A DNA stretch of 64,000 bases from Paracoccus litorisediminis (GTDB taxonomy: Bacteria; Pseudomonadota; Alphaproteobacteria; Rhodobacterales; Rhodobacteraceae). The position numbers were made by a program, and so were the translations under genes. This document shows, piece after piece, positions 8,849-18,156 of the stretch (position 1 is its first letter; each line of letters opens with the position of its first letter). Location: NCBI RefSeq assembly GCF_009711205.1, contig NZ_WMIG01000006.1:62001-126000 (forward strand), given 5' to 3'. A model generated the notes under the pieces. The model made no database searches and was not told where the DNA came from. It saw only the letters and a list, made by a program, of their open reading frames with translations.

Positions 8849-9159
8849 GGCAGGTGGAACATCGGGATCAGGGGGATGGCAATGGGCTCATTGTCGGGAT
8901 GGGTCGCCATCAGGTCGGCCATATGTGCCCACCAGCGCTGCATGACCGGATGGGCGGGCAAATCGTCCATGCCGTGATCGTCGGTCCGCCACAGCACGCC
9001 AAACAGCGCGTTGGTTTCCGGGTCAAGATGGATCGAATAGTCCTGCACCCCAGCATCCTTCAGCAGCGCGACCAGCTCGGGCCAGATCGCGTCATGGCGG
9101 CGGCGGTACTCATCCGCCATCCCGGGATTGAGCTGCATTCGAAAGGCGTATTTCTGCAT
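8845..9159 (-). CDS. rhaU: L-rhamnose mutarotase
   Basis: A 104-residue dimeric alpha-beta barrel enzyme that interconverts alpha and beta anomers of L-rhamnose. The sequence [22 protein letters not shown] and the conserved [19 protein letters not shown] and [14 protein letters not shown] match the RhaU/RhaM family at normal length. The start is the second of two adjacent ATG codons, chosen by RBS spacing (GAGG five bases upstream) and by fit to the family; it overlaps the rhaQ stop. Cytoplasmic, co-transcribed with the importer and kinase. Confidence 0.92.
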   Translation of the reverse strand: MQKYAFRMQLNPGMADEYRRRHDAIWPELVALLKDAGVQDYSIHLDPETNALFGVLWRTDDHGMDDLPAHPVMQRWWAHMADLMATHPDNEPIAIPLIPMFHLP

Positions 9160-10145
9160 CATTTCCTCAGCATCGTCCAAAGCCGGGGCAGCGCGATCAC
9201 CGAGATCAGCAGCAGACCCATGATGATCGACATGACGATCCCTGGCACGTTCAACAGCCCCAATCCGAATGTCACCAGCCCCATGACCAGCGCCGCCAGC
9301 ACGACACCGGCGATCGACCCCGAGCCGCCAAGGATGCTAACGCCGCCCAGAACAACGATGGTCACGACCTCAAGTTCAAACCCCGAGGCGATGCTGGGCC
9401 GGGTCGAGCCCAGCCGCGAGGTCAGGCAGATCGAGGCAATCCCGCTCATCAGCCCGGTCAGCAGGAACAGGATGAAGCGGATCTTCTCGACCCGGATGCC
9501 GGAAAAGCGCGCGGCAGTGGCGTTATTGCCGATGGCATAGACCATGCGTCCGAAATTGGTGCGGTGCAGCAGGATGCCGAAGGCAAGTGCTGCCAGCGCA
9601 AAGATCACCAGCTCGACGGTAATGACCCACCAGACATAGCCCTGCCCGAACCACGCAAAGCTGTCCGGGTAAGTGGTATAGGCCCCATCCCCCAGCGCGA
9701 TGTAGCTGATGCCGCGAAACAGGCTCATCGTGCCGATGGTGACGACGATCGAGGGCAGGCCGAAGCGCGCGACCAAAAGCCCGTTGAACGCCCCGCAAAC
9801 CAGCCCGGTACCCAGCCCCAGCACGACCAGCGCGGGTGTGCCCATCCCGGCTGCCGCCGCGGCCCCCATCACGGTCGAGGCCAGCGCAATGATCGAACCC
9901 ACTGACAGGTCGATTTCGCCCGCGATGATCAGCATGGCCATGGCAAAGGCGATCATCGCCTTTTCGGTGAAGTTGAAGCTCGCGTCGCTGAGGTTCCACG
10001 GGTCGAGGAAATATGGAGATGCCAATGAATTCGCGATGAAAATCGCGACGGCTACGACCAGAAGCAGGGCCTCCCAGCTTTTCAGGGCGCGCGACAGGGG
10101 CGAGGTCAGGCGGTCGGGTATCTGGCGTCCGGTTGCCGTGGTCAT
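9159..10145 (-). CDS. rhaQ: Rhamnose ABC transporter permease RhaQ
   Basis: A 328-residue inner-membrane permease of the ribose/rhamnose (BPD_transp_2, RbsC-like) family, with about 8-10 hydrophobic segments. Family motifs include [35 protein letters not shown] and [19 protein letters not shown], the EAA-like loop region facing the ATPase. ATG 10145 overlaps the rhaP stop; a longer in-frame extension to 10253 lies inside rhaP and is unlikely. It forms a heterodimeric channel with RhaP. Confidence 0.92.
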   Translation of the reverse strand: MTTATGRQIPDRLTSPLSRALKSWEALLLVVAVAIFIANSLASPYFLDPWNLSDASFNFTEKAMIAFAMAMLIIAGEIDLSVGSIIALASTVMGAAAAAGMGTPALVVLGLGTGLVCGAFNGLLVARFGLPSIVVTIGTMSLFRGISYIALGDGAYTTYPDSFAWFGQGYVWWVITVELVIFALAALAFGILLHRTNFGRMVYAIGNNATAARFSGIRVEKIRFILFLLTGLMSGIASICLTSRLGSTRPSIASGFELEVVTIVVLGGVSILGGSGSIAGVVLAALVMGLVTFGLGLLNVPGIVMSIIMGLLLISVIALPRLWTMLRK

Positions 10146-11113
10146 GTCCGATGCTCCGCCTGTTTCAGGATGATGCGGCCGCTTTCGCGCTGGCTGGTGG
10201 CGTTGAAGGCAATCGCGACAAGGATCGCCGCGCCTGAAATCGCCATCTGCCAAAAGGGCGAGATGCCGACGACTGGCAGGGCGTTCTTGATGATGCCCAG
10301 AAACAGCGCCCCCATGACGCAGCCCGCCACCGTGCCCGAGCCGCCCGCAATGGCGATGCCGCCAATGACGCAGGCGGCAACCACGTCCAATTCAAACCCG
10401 CCGGCGATATCGACATAGGCCACGGCATAGCGCGCCACCCACAGATAGCCGGTCAACCCGGCCAGCGCCCCGGCCAGAACAAAGGCCGCGAATTGTGTCC
10501 GGCCGACCGAGATACCGGTATAGACCGCCGCATGGGGGTTGCCTCCGACGGCATGGAAGGCGCGGCCAAGCGCCGTACGGTTCATCAGCACCGCAACGCC
10601 CGCGACCACCGCCAGCGCGATCCATGTCATCACCGGCAGACCCGCGATGATGGTGCGGGGGAAGGCCTTGAAGCCCTCGCTCATCTGGTGGGCGTTGATC
10701 CATGCACCGCCCGTCAGCAGGAAGATCGTGCCGCGATAGATCGTCATCGTACCAAGGGTCACGACGATGGACGGGATGCCCAGTTTCCAGACCATCAACC
10801 CGTTCACCGCGCCAAGCGCCGCGCCAAGCGCGATCACCGCCAGCAGGATCAACGGCAGCGGCACCCCTGCCCCGTTCATCAGCGCCGCAATCATGCCGCA
10901 AAGCGCCAAATTCGCCGCCACCGACAGGTCGATGCATTTCGTCAGGATCACCGCCATCTGACCCAGCGCCAGCAGGATCAGCGGCGAGGTATCGGTCAGC
11001 ACGCGGGCAAGGTTTCCGGGCGTGACAAAGCCCGGAAAGCGGCTGGCGATCAGTGCCAGCAGCGCAAGGATGGCAAAAGCAAGGATGGCCTCGCGGGATT
11101 TCAGGATGCTCAT
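10142..11113 (-). CDS. rhaP: Rhamnose ABC transporter permease RhaP
   Basis: A 323-residue permease of the same family as RhaQ. Motifs include MAVILTKCIDLSVAANLALCGM, GIPSIVVTLGTMTIYRG and CVIGGIAIAGGSGTVAG. It starts 8 nt after the rhaT stop and overlaps rhaQ by four bases. Length and helix number are normal. Its place between rhaT and rhaQ matches the rhizobial order. Confidence 0.92.
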   Translation of the reverse strand: MSILKSREAILAFAILALLALIASRFPGFVTPGNLARVLTDTSPLILLALGQMAVILTKCIDLSVAANLALCGMIAALMNGAGVPLPLILLAVIALGAALGAVNGLMVWKLGIPSIVVTLGTMTIYRGTIFLLTGGAWINAHQMSEGFKAFPRTIIAGLPVMTWIALAVVAGVAVLMNRTALGRAFHAVGGNPHAAVYTGISVGRTQFAAFVLAGALAGLTGYLWVARYAVAYVDIAGGFELDVVAACVIGGIAIAGGSGTVAGCVMGALFLGIIKNALPVVGISPFWQMAISGAAILVAIAFNATSQRESGRIILKQAEHRT

Positions 11114-11121
11114 GCGGTGCC

Positions 11122-12639
11122 TCAGTTGATGCCGACGGCGGCGCGGACAAGGTTTTCCGGGGTCATCTCGTCACCCGTATATTCGGCAGCGATGCGGCCT
11201 TCGCGCATGACGATGACGCGGTCGGACATGCCCAGAACCTCGGGGATTTCGCTGCTGACCATGATGACCGCCAGCCCCTGCCCGGCGAGTTCCGACATGA
11301 AGTCATGGACGGCGGCTTTTGAGCCGATATCGATGCCCTTGGTCGGCTCATCAAGGATGATGACGCGGGGCTTGGTCGCCAGCCATTTGGCGATGACGAC
11401 CTTTTGCTGGTTGCCCCCGGACAGCAGGCCGACATCCTGATCAAGGCTCGCCGCCCGCAGGTCCAGCCGCTGGGTATAGTCGCGGGCCAGGGAAAATTCC
11501 TCGGCCAGCCGCAGGAAGCCCGCGCGGCTGGTCCGCGCGAGCGACGGCAGCGTCACGTTCTGAAAGATCGGCAGGCCCTTGACCGCGCCCTGCTTGCCGC
11601 GATCCTCGGGGACATAGACGATGCCCGCATGAACCGCCTGCGCGGTCGAGCGGATCACCCGCACGTCGTCCCCGATCCGGCAGGCCCCACGCGAAGGGCG
11701 GGTGATGCCAAACAAAGACTGCATGACCTCGCTGCGGCCTGCGCCGACAAGGCCGTAAAAGCCAAGGATCTCACCCTGATGCAGGGTGAAGTTGATGTTC
11801 TCGAACTCGGTCGGATGGCAATACCCGACGACCGTCAAGGCAGGCGCTCCGATCTGCGCCGGGCGCTTGGGATAGATCTGGTCGACCGAGCGACCGACCA
11901 TCAGGCGGACCAGTTCGGCTTCTTTCACATCGGCCATCAAACCTTCGCCGACGAATTGCCCGTCGCGGAAGACGGTCCAGCGGTCGGCGATGCGGAAGAT
12001 TTCGTCGAATTTGTGGCTGATGAACAGGATCGCCTTGCCCTGTGATTTCAGCTTCTCGACCAGTTCGTAAAGCTCGGCGATTTCCTTATGCGACAACGCG
12101 GCGGTCGGCTCGTCCATGATGACGACGCGGGCGTCGATCGACAGCGCGCGCGCAATCGCGACCAGATGGCGCGAGGCGATGCTAAGGTCCTTCAGCCGCA
12201 CCATCGGGTTCAGATCGGCCCCGATGCTGCGCAGGATCGCGCCCGCGCGGTCACGCATGGCCTTGCGGTCGATCAGGCCGAAACGGGTACGCGGCGCATG
12301 ACCAATGAAGATGTTCTCGGCCACGGTCAATTCGTCGAACAGCACCGTTTCCTGATGGATCGCGGTCACGCCGGAATGACCCGCCGCCTGCGCGGTCGGG
12401 AAATGCACCGGCGCGCCATCGACAAGGATCTGCCCCTCATCGGGCTGATAGATCCCGGTCAGGATCTTGACGATGGTGGATTTCCCCGCGCCATTCTCAC
12501 CCACAAGGGCGGTGACTTGACCGGGGTAAAGGTCAAGCTGCACGCCGCCAAGGGCACGCACGCCGGGAAATGTCTTGACGATGCCGCGCAGTGACAGCAC
12601 CGGTTCGGTGCCGCCTGCGGCCCCTGTTCTGGCCAGCAT
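11122..12639 (-). CDS. rhaT: Rhamnose ABC transporter ATPase RhaT
   Basis: A 505-residue protein with two fused ABC ATPase domains, as in RbsA-type importers. The first domain has an intact Walker A (GENGAGKST, residues ~55-63), an unusual signature region (DLSIASRHLVAIARAL) and Walker B VVIMDEPTAAL. The second lacks a canonical Walker A, as usual in this family, but keeps LLSGGNQQKVVIAKWL and VIILDEPTKGID. ATG 12639 is preceded by AGGA; the frame is open further upstream but only into the intergenic region after rhaS. Energises the RhaP/RhaQ channel. Confidence 0.92.
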   Translation of the reverse strand: MLARTGAAGGTEPVLSLRGIVKTFPGVRALGGVQLDLYPGQVTALVGENGAGKSTIVKILTGIYQPDEGQILVDGAPVHFPTAQAAGHSGVTAIHQETVLFDELTVAENIFIGHAPRTRFGLIDRKAMRDRAGAILRSIGADLNPMVRLKDLSIASRHLVAIARALSIDARVVIMDEPTAALSHKEIAELYELVEKLKSQGKAILFISHKFDEIFRIADRWTVFRDGQFVGEGLMADVKEAELVRLMVGRSVDQIYPKRPAQIGAPALTVVGYCHPTEFENINFTLHQGEILGFYGLVGAGRSEVMQSLFGITRPSRGACRIGDDVRVIRSTAQAVHAGIVYVPEDRGKQGAVKGLPIFQNVTLPSLARTSRAGFLRLAEEFSLARDYTQRLDLRAASLDQDVGLLSGGNQQKVVIAKWLATKPRVIILDEPTKGIDIGSKAAVHDFMSELAGQGLAVIMVSSEIPEVLGMSDRVIVMREGRIAAEYTGDEMTPENLVRAAVGIN

Positions 12640-12699
12640 GAAAGTGATCCTGTGATGTCGGCCCGGCAGGATACGCCGGGCCGTGCCGTTCAAGTCAGA

Positions 12700-13698
12700 T
12701 CAGAAGATCGAGCTGAACTGGTCGATATTGCCCGCGTCATAGACGAAGGGATCGGCCATGGCGGCTTCGTTCTTGTCGTCCAGTTTCACTTCACCCATGC
12801 GACCGATCGCGATCGAGGCACCGGGCTTGGCCTCGGCATCCTTCTTGGCCAGATGATAGGCCAGCATGGTCGCCGAATAGCCCAGATCGATCGGGTTCCA
12901 GATCGCGAAGGATTTGGACGCGCCCGATTTCACATGCCCCGCCATTTCCGAGGGCAACCCCAGACCGGTGACGTTCACCTGCCCCACCTTGCCGGCATCG
13001 GTCACCGCTTGTGCTGCTGCCACAATTCCCACCGACGTCGGGGCGATGATCGCCTTGAGGTTCGGATAGGTCTGCATCAGGCCTTGGGCCTCGCGGTAGG
13101 ACTTGTCGGCAAGGTCATCGCCATAGACCGTGCCCACGACCTTCACGTTCGGGTAGTTGGGGGCGACCTTGTTCATCTCCTCGATCCAGGTGTTCTGGTT
13201 GGTCGAGGTGGTGGTGGCCGACAGGACCGCGACTTCGCTGGTCCCATCTTTCGGCAGATTGTCCGCGGCCAGCTTGATGATCATGTTGCCGATCAGCGAG
13301 CTGGAGGACGGGTTCAGGTGCATCTGCCGACCTTCCGGCGCGACGCCCGAATCCCAGCTGATGACGGTGATGCCGCGATCCATCGCCTTTTTCAGCGTCG
13401 GAACAAGGGCATCGGTGTCATTGGCCGAAACCGCGATGGCATCGACCTTTTGCGCGATCAGGCTGTTGATGACCTCAATCTGGCCTTCAGCGGTGGTGTC
13501 GGTCGGGCCGGTATAGATGATCTTGACGTCGCCAAGCTCTTTCGCGGCTTCCTCGGCGCCCTTGTTCGCGGCCTCAAAGAAACCGATCCCCAGCGCCTTT
13601 ACCACCAGCGCGATGCGCATTTCCTCGGCCTGCGCCGCCGTGGTCATCAAAGCCAGACCCATTGCAGCCGTGGCCAGTGCCTTACCAATTACGCTCAT
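12700..13698 (-). CDS. rhaS: Rhamnose ABC transporter substrate-binding protein RhaS
   Basis: A 332-residue periplasmic binding protein with a signal peptide (MSVIGKALATAAMGLALMTTAAQA, cleavage near 24). The mature part is a type-1 periplasmic fold of the RbsB/RhaS class, with VKALGIGFFEAANKGAEEAAK, DAIAVSANDTDALVPTL and VISWDSGV lining the sugar site. The ribosome site GGGGAGGAACG is strong, fitting a highly expressed binding protein. It is the first transport gene after the regulator (30-nt gap). Confidence 0.92.
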   Translation of the reverse strand: MSVIGKALATAAMGLALMTTAAQAEEMRIALVVKALGIGFFEAANKGAEEAAKELGDVKIIYTGPTDTTAEGQIEVINSLIAQKVDAIAVSANDTDALVPTLKKAMDRGITVISWDSGVAPEGRQMHLNPSSSSLIGNMIIKLAADNLPKDGTSEVAVLSATTTSTNQNTWIEEMNKVAPNYPNVKVVGTVYGDDLADKSYREAQGLMQTYPNLKAIIAPTSVGIVAAAQAVTDAGKVGQVNVTGLGLPSEMAGHVKSGASKSFAIWNPIDLGYSATMLAYHLAKKDAEAKPGASIAIGRMGEVKLDDKNEAAMADPFVYDAGNIDQFSSIF

Positions 13699-13728
13699 TC
13701 GTTCCTCCCCTATGAGCGGTTTTGCGCG

Positions 13729-14535
13729 TCACTCCTCCTGCGCGCGCTTTTTTCTGTCCGTCGCGGCCTCGGCCACGATCAGACGGACTTCGGCAGCCTC
13801 CAGCATCTGCGCGGCGCGATCCTCGATCCCACTGTCGGTAATGACGGTATGGATCCGGTTCAGCGGGCACAAAAGCAGGCTGGAGCGCTGGTTGAATTTG
13901 GAACTGTCGGCCAGAACGACCAATTCATCGGCCTGATCGATCAGCTTCTGCTCGGCCTGAACCAGAAGGGGGTCCCCCTCCATCAGGCCCAAGGGTCCAA
14001 GACCACGGCAGCCCATGAACATGCGCCGGGCATAGAAATGGTTGCTGCCATCGGTGTCGAAGGGCGACAGGATAATGTTCTGTTCGCGATAGATCGCACC
14101 CGCCGGAACCAGAACCGTGTTCTTGGAATGCTTCAGCAGATGTTCGGCGATTGGAAAGCTGTTGGTAAAGACCTGCAACCGCTTCGTGGTCAGCGGATGC
14201 ACCATCTGAAAGGTGGTCGTGCCGCCATTGACGATGATCGCATCGCCATCTTCGCACAGATCCACCGCCGCCTGCGCAATGGCGCGCTTTTCCGCGATAT
14301 GCAGCGTCTGGTTCACCGCGAAGGGCCGCGCATTAATGCCGACGAATTGCGGCGGCGAGATCGCCTCGGCCCCGCCCCTGACACGGCGCAGTTTCTTGGC
14401 CAGATGCAGCTGGCCGATATCGCGCCGCACAGTCGCCTCGGACGCGCCGGTCAGCGCGCACAGATCGCCAACCGTCACCACCGGCCGCTCCTGCACGGCC
14501 GAAAGGATGATACGATGACGTTCAGTTTCCAGCAT
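13729..14535 (-). CDS. rhaR: DeoR-type rhamnose regulator RhaR
   Basis: A 268-residue DeoR/GlpR-family regulator. The N-terminal HTH is typical (VVTVGDLCALTGASEATVRRDIGQL), followed by RVRGGAE. The C-terminal DeoRC sugar-phosphate sensor has AIIVNGGTTTFQM, VFTNSFPIA and VLADSSKF. In rhizobia, RhaR negatively controls both rhaRSTPQUK and rhaDI and is relieved by a pathway sugar or sugar phosphate. The gene faces rhaD across a 189-bp intergenic region with repeated TGATCG motifs, the probable operators. Confidence 0.9.
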   Translation of the reverse strand: MLETERHRIILSAVQERPVVTVGDLCALTGASEATVRRDIGQLHLAKKLRRVRGGAEAISPPQFVGINARPFAVNQTLHIAEKRAIAQAAVDLCEDGDAIIVNGGTTTFQMVHPLTTKRLQVFTNSFPIAEHLLKHSKNTVLVPAGAIYREQNIILSPFDTDGSNHFYARRMFMGCRGLGPLGLMEGDPLLVQAEQKLIDQADELVVLADSSKFNQRSSLLLCPLNRIHTVITDSGIEDRAAQMLEAAEVRLIVAEAATDRKKRAQEE

Positions 14536-14594
14536 GATGCGCCCCTAGTTCCACGGATCAGTTTCCATCATTACCGCTCACTGTCAATCATATT

Positions 14595-14642
14595 TGATCG
14601 CAATCATGATTGCTGCGCCTGCACAGTGATCGATTATGATCG
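14595..14642. promoter_or_regulatory. Candidate RhaR operator array between rhaR and rhaD
   Basis: Three direct TGATCG repeats (14595-14600, 14627-14632, 14637-14642; spacings 32 and 10 bp) flank a perfect palindrome CAATCATGATTG (14601-14612). The stretch is clearly richer in A/T than its surroundings. DeoR proteins often bind direct repeats phased with the helix, so this is the likely control region for both divergent rha operons. The binding site assignment is inference. Confidence 0.55.
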
Positions 14643-14724
14643 AAACTGATTGACGATTGCGCGAATCCGAGTCTTATTCGCTCAGGGAAGCGCGGCAGGT
14701 CTTGACCGCCTAGGGAGGGTTTCC

Positions 14725-16827
14725 ATGACTGGAACAATTGCGGCCAACCGGCTTGAGAACCTGTGGGATGACGCCCGCGCCAACGGAATGAGCGAATCGG
14801 AAAAGCTGCTTTACCGCTCGAATCTGCTGGGTTCGGACAAGCGCGTCACGAATTACGGCGGCGGCAATACCTCGGCCAAGGTGATGGAAACCGACCCGCT
14901 GACCGGCGATACGGTCGAAGTGCTGTGGGTCAAGGGCTCGGGCGGCGATATCGGCTCGATGAAGATGGACGGATTTTCGACCCTTTACATGGACAAGCTG
15001 CGCGCCCTGAAAGGCAAGTATCGCGGGCTGGCCTTCGAGGATGAGATGGTCGGCTACCTGCCCCATTGCACCTTCGCGCTGAACCCGCGCGCGGCCAGCA
15101 TCGACACGCCCCTGCATGCCTATGTGCCCCGCAAGCATGTCGATCACGTCCATTCCGATGCGATCATCGCCATTGCTGCATCGACCAATTCTCGCGAGTT
15201 GACCGCCGAGATTTTTGGTAGCGAGATCGGCTGGCTGCCATGGAAGAAGCCCGGCTACGAACTGGGCCTGTGGCTGGAAAAATTCGCGACCGAGAACCCG
15301 CAGGCGCGCGGCTGCGTGCTGGAAAGCCACGGCCTGTTCACCTGGGCCGATGACGCCAAGGATTGCTACCTGACCACGCTGGAAATCATCAACAAGGCCG
15401 CCGCATGGCTTGAGGAGCGGACCGCGGGCAAGCCTGCATTCGGCGGCGCCAAGGTCCCGACATTGGACGCCTCGGCACGGCGCGAGGTTGCGGCAAAGCT
15501 GATGCCGGTGATCCGTGGCCTGATTTCCAAGGACCGCCACAAGGTCGGCCATTTCGACGATCAGCCCGCCGTGCTGGAATTCGTAGGCTCGAACGCGCTG
15601 GATACTCTGGCCCCGATGGGGACCTCTTGCCCGGATCATTTCCTGCGCACCAAAATCCGCCCGCTGGTGGTCGATTTCGCCCCCGCCGCCCCCGATCTGG
15701 ACGCGACCATTGCCGGGCTGGAAAAGGCCGTCGCCGATTACCGCGAGGATTACGCGGCCTATTACGATCGCTGCAAGCATCCCGACAGCCCCGCCTTGCG
15801 GGACCCGAATGCAGTGGTCTACCTGATCCCCGGTGTCGGCATGATCACCTTTGCCTTGGACAAGGCCACGGCGCGGATCTCGGGCGAGTTCTATGTCAAT
15901 GCGATCAACGTGATGCGCGGGGCCAGCGCCGTCAGCACCTATCAGGGCCTGCCCGAGCAAGAAGCCTTTGACATCGAATATTGGCTGCTCGAGGAAGCCA
16001 AACTGCAACGGATGCCCAAGCCGAAATCCTTGGCCGGACGCGTGGCGCTGGTCACCGGCGGCGCGGGCGGGATCGGTGCCGCCACCGCCGAACGCTTCCT
16101 GAGCGAAGGCGCCTGCGTCATGCTGGCCGATATCGACGCCACCGCATTGGCCACCGCGCAGCAGGCACTGTCCGCCCGCCACGGCAAGGATGTCGTCCGC
16201 AGCGTGCAGATGAACGTCACCGACGAGGCTCAGGTAATCGCTGCCTATGCCGAAATGGCTGTCGAATTCGGAGGCGTCGACATTCTGGTCTCGAATGCCG
16301 GGATCGCCTCTTCGGCCCCGGTCGAGGACACCACGCTGGCCTTGTGGAACCGGAACATGGACATTCTGTCCACCGGCTATTTCCTTGTCTCGCGCGAGGC
16401 ATTCAGACTGCTGCGCAAGCAGGATATCGGCGGTTCCATCATCTTCGTCGCCTCAAAGAACGGCCTCGCCGCCAGCCCCAATGCCAGCGCTTACTGCACG
16501 GCCAAGGCGGCCGAAATCCATCTGGCGCGCTGCCTTGCGCTGGAAGGGGCAGAAGCGCAGATCCGCGTCAATGTCGTGAACCCCGATGCCGTACTGCGCG
16601 GCTCCAAGATCTGGGAAGGCGAGTGGCTGGACCAGCGCGCCGCGACCTACAAGACCGACAAGGAAGGGCTTGAGGAAATGTATCGCCAGCGCTCGATGCT
16701 GAAACGCTCGGTCCTGCCCGAGGATATCGCCGAGGGCGCCTATTTCTTCGCCAGCGATCTTTCCGCCAAATCGACCGGGAACATCCTGAACGTCGATGCC
16801 GGCAACGTCCAATCCTTCCCGCGGTGA
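14725..16827 (+). CDS. rhaD: Bifunctional rhamnulose-1-P aldolase / short-chain dehydrogenase RhaD
   Basis: A 700-residue fusion. Residues 1-~420 form a class II aldolase domain (LGSDKRVTNYGGGNTSAK, metal-site HVDHVHSDAI, VLESHGLFTWAD). Residues ~435-700 form an SDR domain with a Rossmann motif TGGAGGIGAATAERF (from ~444) and an active-site Tyr in AYCTAKAAEIH (~590). The aldolase cleaves L-rhamnulose-1-phosphate into DHAP and L-lactaldehyde, and the dehydrogenase half is thought to oxidise lactaldehyde to lactate. The start ATG 14725 has GGGAGGG upstream; a 25-residue in-frame extension lacks family similarity. First gene of the rightward rhaDI operon. Confidence 0.93.
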   Translation: MTGTIAANRLENLWDDARANGMSESEKLLYRSNLLGSDKRVTNYGGGNTSAKVMETDPLTGDTVEVLWVKGSGGDIGSMKMDGFSTLYMDKLRALKGKYRGLAFEDEMVGYLPHCTFALNPRAASIDTPLHAYVPRKHVDHVHSDAIIAIAASTNSRELTAEIFGSEIGWLPWKKPGYELGLWLEKFATENPQARGCVLESHGLFTWADDAKDCYLTTLEIINKAAAWLEERTAGKPAFGGAKVPTLDASARREVAAKLMPVIRGLISKDRHKVGHFDDQPAVLEFVGSNALDTLAPMGTSCPDHFLRTKIRPLVVDFAPAAPDLDATIAGLEKAVADYREDYAAYYDRCKHPDSPALRDPNAVVYLIPGVGMITFALDKATARISGEFYVNAINVMRGASAVSTYQGLPEQEAFDIEYWLLEEAKLQRMPKPKSLAGRVALVTGGAGGIGAATAERFLSEGACVMLADIDATALATAQQALSARHGKDVVRSVQMNVTDEAQVIAAYAEMAVEFGGVDILVSNAGIASSAPVEDTTLALWNRNMDILSTGYFLVSREAFRLLRKQDIGGSIIFVASKNGLAASPNASAYCTAKAAEIHLARCLALEGAEAQIRVNVVNPDAVLRGSKIWEGEWLDQRAATYKTDKEGLEEMYRQRSMLKRSVLPEDIAEGAYFFASDLSAKSTGNILNVDAGNVQSFPR

Positions 16828-16832
16828 GCGCC

Positions 16833-18107
16833 ATGATCGACAAGCACCTGATCGAGGCTGAAAACGCCGCCCGCGCCAAGGATCTGGCGCAGGATTACGA
16901 GGCCCTCGCCGCGCGCCTTGCCCGCCGTGATGTCGATATCGAGGATCTGACCGCCCGCGCCACGGCCTTTGGCGTTGCCGTTCCCAGTTGGGGCACCGGC
17001 ACCGGCGGCACGCGCTTTGCCCGCTTTCCGGGTCTGGGCGAACCACGCGGCATCATGGACAAGCTGGACGATTGCGCGGTCATTAACCGTCTGACCGATG
17101 CCACGCCATCGGTCAGCCTGCATATTCCCTGGGACAAGGAGGACCCCGCGCTACTGCTGGAAAAGGCCGGGGAATGCGAGCTTGGCTTTGACGCCATGAA
17201 CTCAAACACCTTTCAGGATCAGCCGGATCAGGAACGCAGCTACAAATTCGGCTCGCTTTCCCATACCGATGCCGCCACCCGCGAGCAGGCGGTCGAACAC
17301 AATCTGGAATGCATCGAGATCGGCCGTCAGATTGGCTCCAAGGCGCTGACAGTCTGGATCGGCGACGGCTCGAACTTCCCCGGCCAGACCTCGCTGTCTC
17401 GCCAGTTCGACCGCTATCTGGAGGCGATGAAGCAGGTCTATGCCGGGCTGCCGGACGATTGGCGGATCTTCTCAGAACACAAGATCTATGAACCCGCCTT
17501 CTATTCGACCGTGGTGCAGGATTGGGGCACCAGCCTGATGACCGCGCAAGAGCTTGGCCCCAAGGCGCAATGCCTGGTCGATCTGGGCCATCACGCCCCG
17601 AACGTGAATATCGAGATGATCGTCGCGCGCCTGATCCGCGCAGGCAAACTGGGCGGCTTCCATTTCAACGACAGCAAATATGGCGATGACGATCTGGACA
17701 GCGGCACGATCGAGCCGTTCCGCCTGTTCCTTGTCTTCAACGAGCTGGTCGAGCTGGAAAACACCCCCGGCCTGAACCTCGCGCATATGATCGACCAAAG
17801 TCATAATGTCACCGACCCGATCGAAAGTCTGATCGTCTCGGCCTGCGAGATCCAGCGCGCCTATGTGCAGGCCTCGCTGGTCGACCGCGCCGCGCTCGAT
17901 GGCTACCGGCAGGAAAACGATGCGCTGATGGCAGCGGCAACCCTGCGTGCCGCATTCCGCACCGATGTCGAACCGATCCTCGCCATGGCGCGGGCACGGG
18001 CCGGTGCGGCCATCGACCCAGTCGCGGCCTATCGCGCCTCGGGCTACCGGGCCAAAACTGCGGAACAACGGCCGCGGGTCGCGGGTGGAGGCGGCGGGAT
18101 CGTCTGA
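16833..18107 (+). CDS. rhaI: L-rhamnose isomerase, catabolic type (RhaI)
   Basis: A 424-residue TIM-barrel isomerase that converts L-rhamnose to L-rhamnulose. Metal- and sugar-binding segments seen are SLHIPWDKEDP, LTVWIGDGSNFPGQ, SEHKIYEPAFYSTV, LVDLGHHAPNVNIE and FHFNDSKYGDDDLD. It differs from E. coli RhaA and belongs to the rhizobial/Pseudomonas-type RhaI. ATG 16833 is preferred for family fit; GTG 16824, overlapping the rhaD stop, is an alternative. A strong hairpin follows 15 nt after the stop. Confidence 0.92.
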   Translation: MIDKHLIEAENAARAKDLAQDYEALAARLARRDVDIEDLTARATAFGVAVPSWGTGTGGTRFARFPGLGEPRGIMDKLDDCAVINRLTDATPSVSLHIPWDKEDPALLLEKAGECELGFDAMNSNTFQDQPDQERSYKFGSLSHTDAATREQAVEHNLECIEIGRQIGSKALTVWIGDGSNFPGQTSLSRQFDRYLEAMKQVYAGLPDDWRIFSEHKIYEPAFYSTVVQDWGTSLMTAQELGPKAQCLVDLGHHAPNVNIEMIVARLIRAGKLGGFHFNDSKYGDDDLDSGTIEPFRLFLVFNELVELENTPGLNLAHMIDQSHNVTDPIESLIVSACEIQRAYVQASLVDRAALDGYRQENDALMAAATLRAAFRTDVEPILAMARARAGAAIDPVAAYRASGYRAKTAEQRPRVAGGGGGIV

Positions 18108-18121
18108 TCCCGTCACCGACC

Positions 18122-18154
18122 GAAAAGGATGGGGCTCGATGCCCCGCCCTTTTC
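18122..18154. terminator. Bidirectional terminator between rhaI and DUF1684 gene
   Basis: GAAAAGG-AT-GGGGC (18122-18135) pairs with GCCCC-GC-CCTTTTC (18141-18154) around a five-base loop. The A-run and T-run flank the GC core, so either strand gives a hairpin followed by U residues. It lies between two convergent operons that end within 50 bp of each other and can serve both. Confidence 0.75.
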
Positions 18155-18156
18155 GT

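Noticed and set aside
12652..14649. A 665-codon rightward open frame
   Set aside because: Antisense to rhaS and rhaR; no family features, Arg/Gln/His-rich as expected for a GC-rich shadow frame.
14710..16182. A 490-codon leftward open frame
   Set aside because: Lies opposite rhaD, which has clear aldolase and SDR motifs; the shadow shows none.
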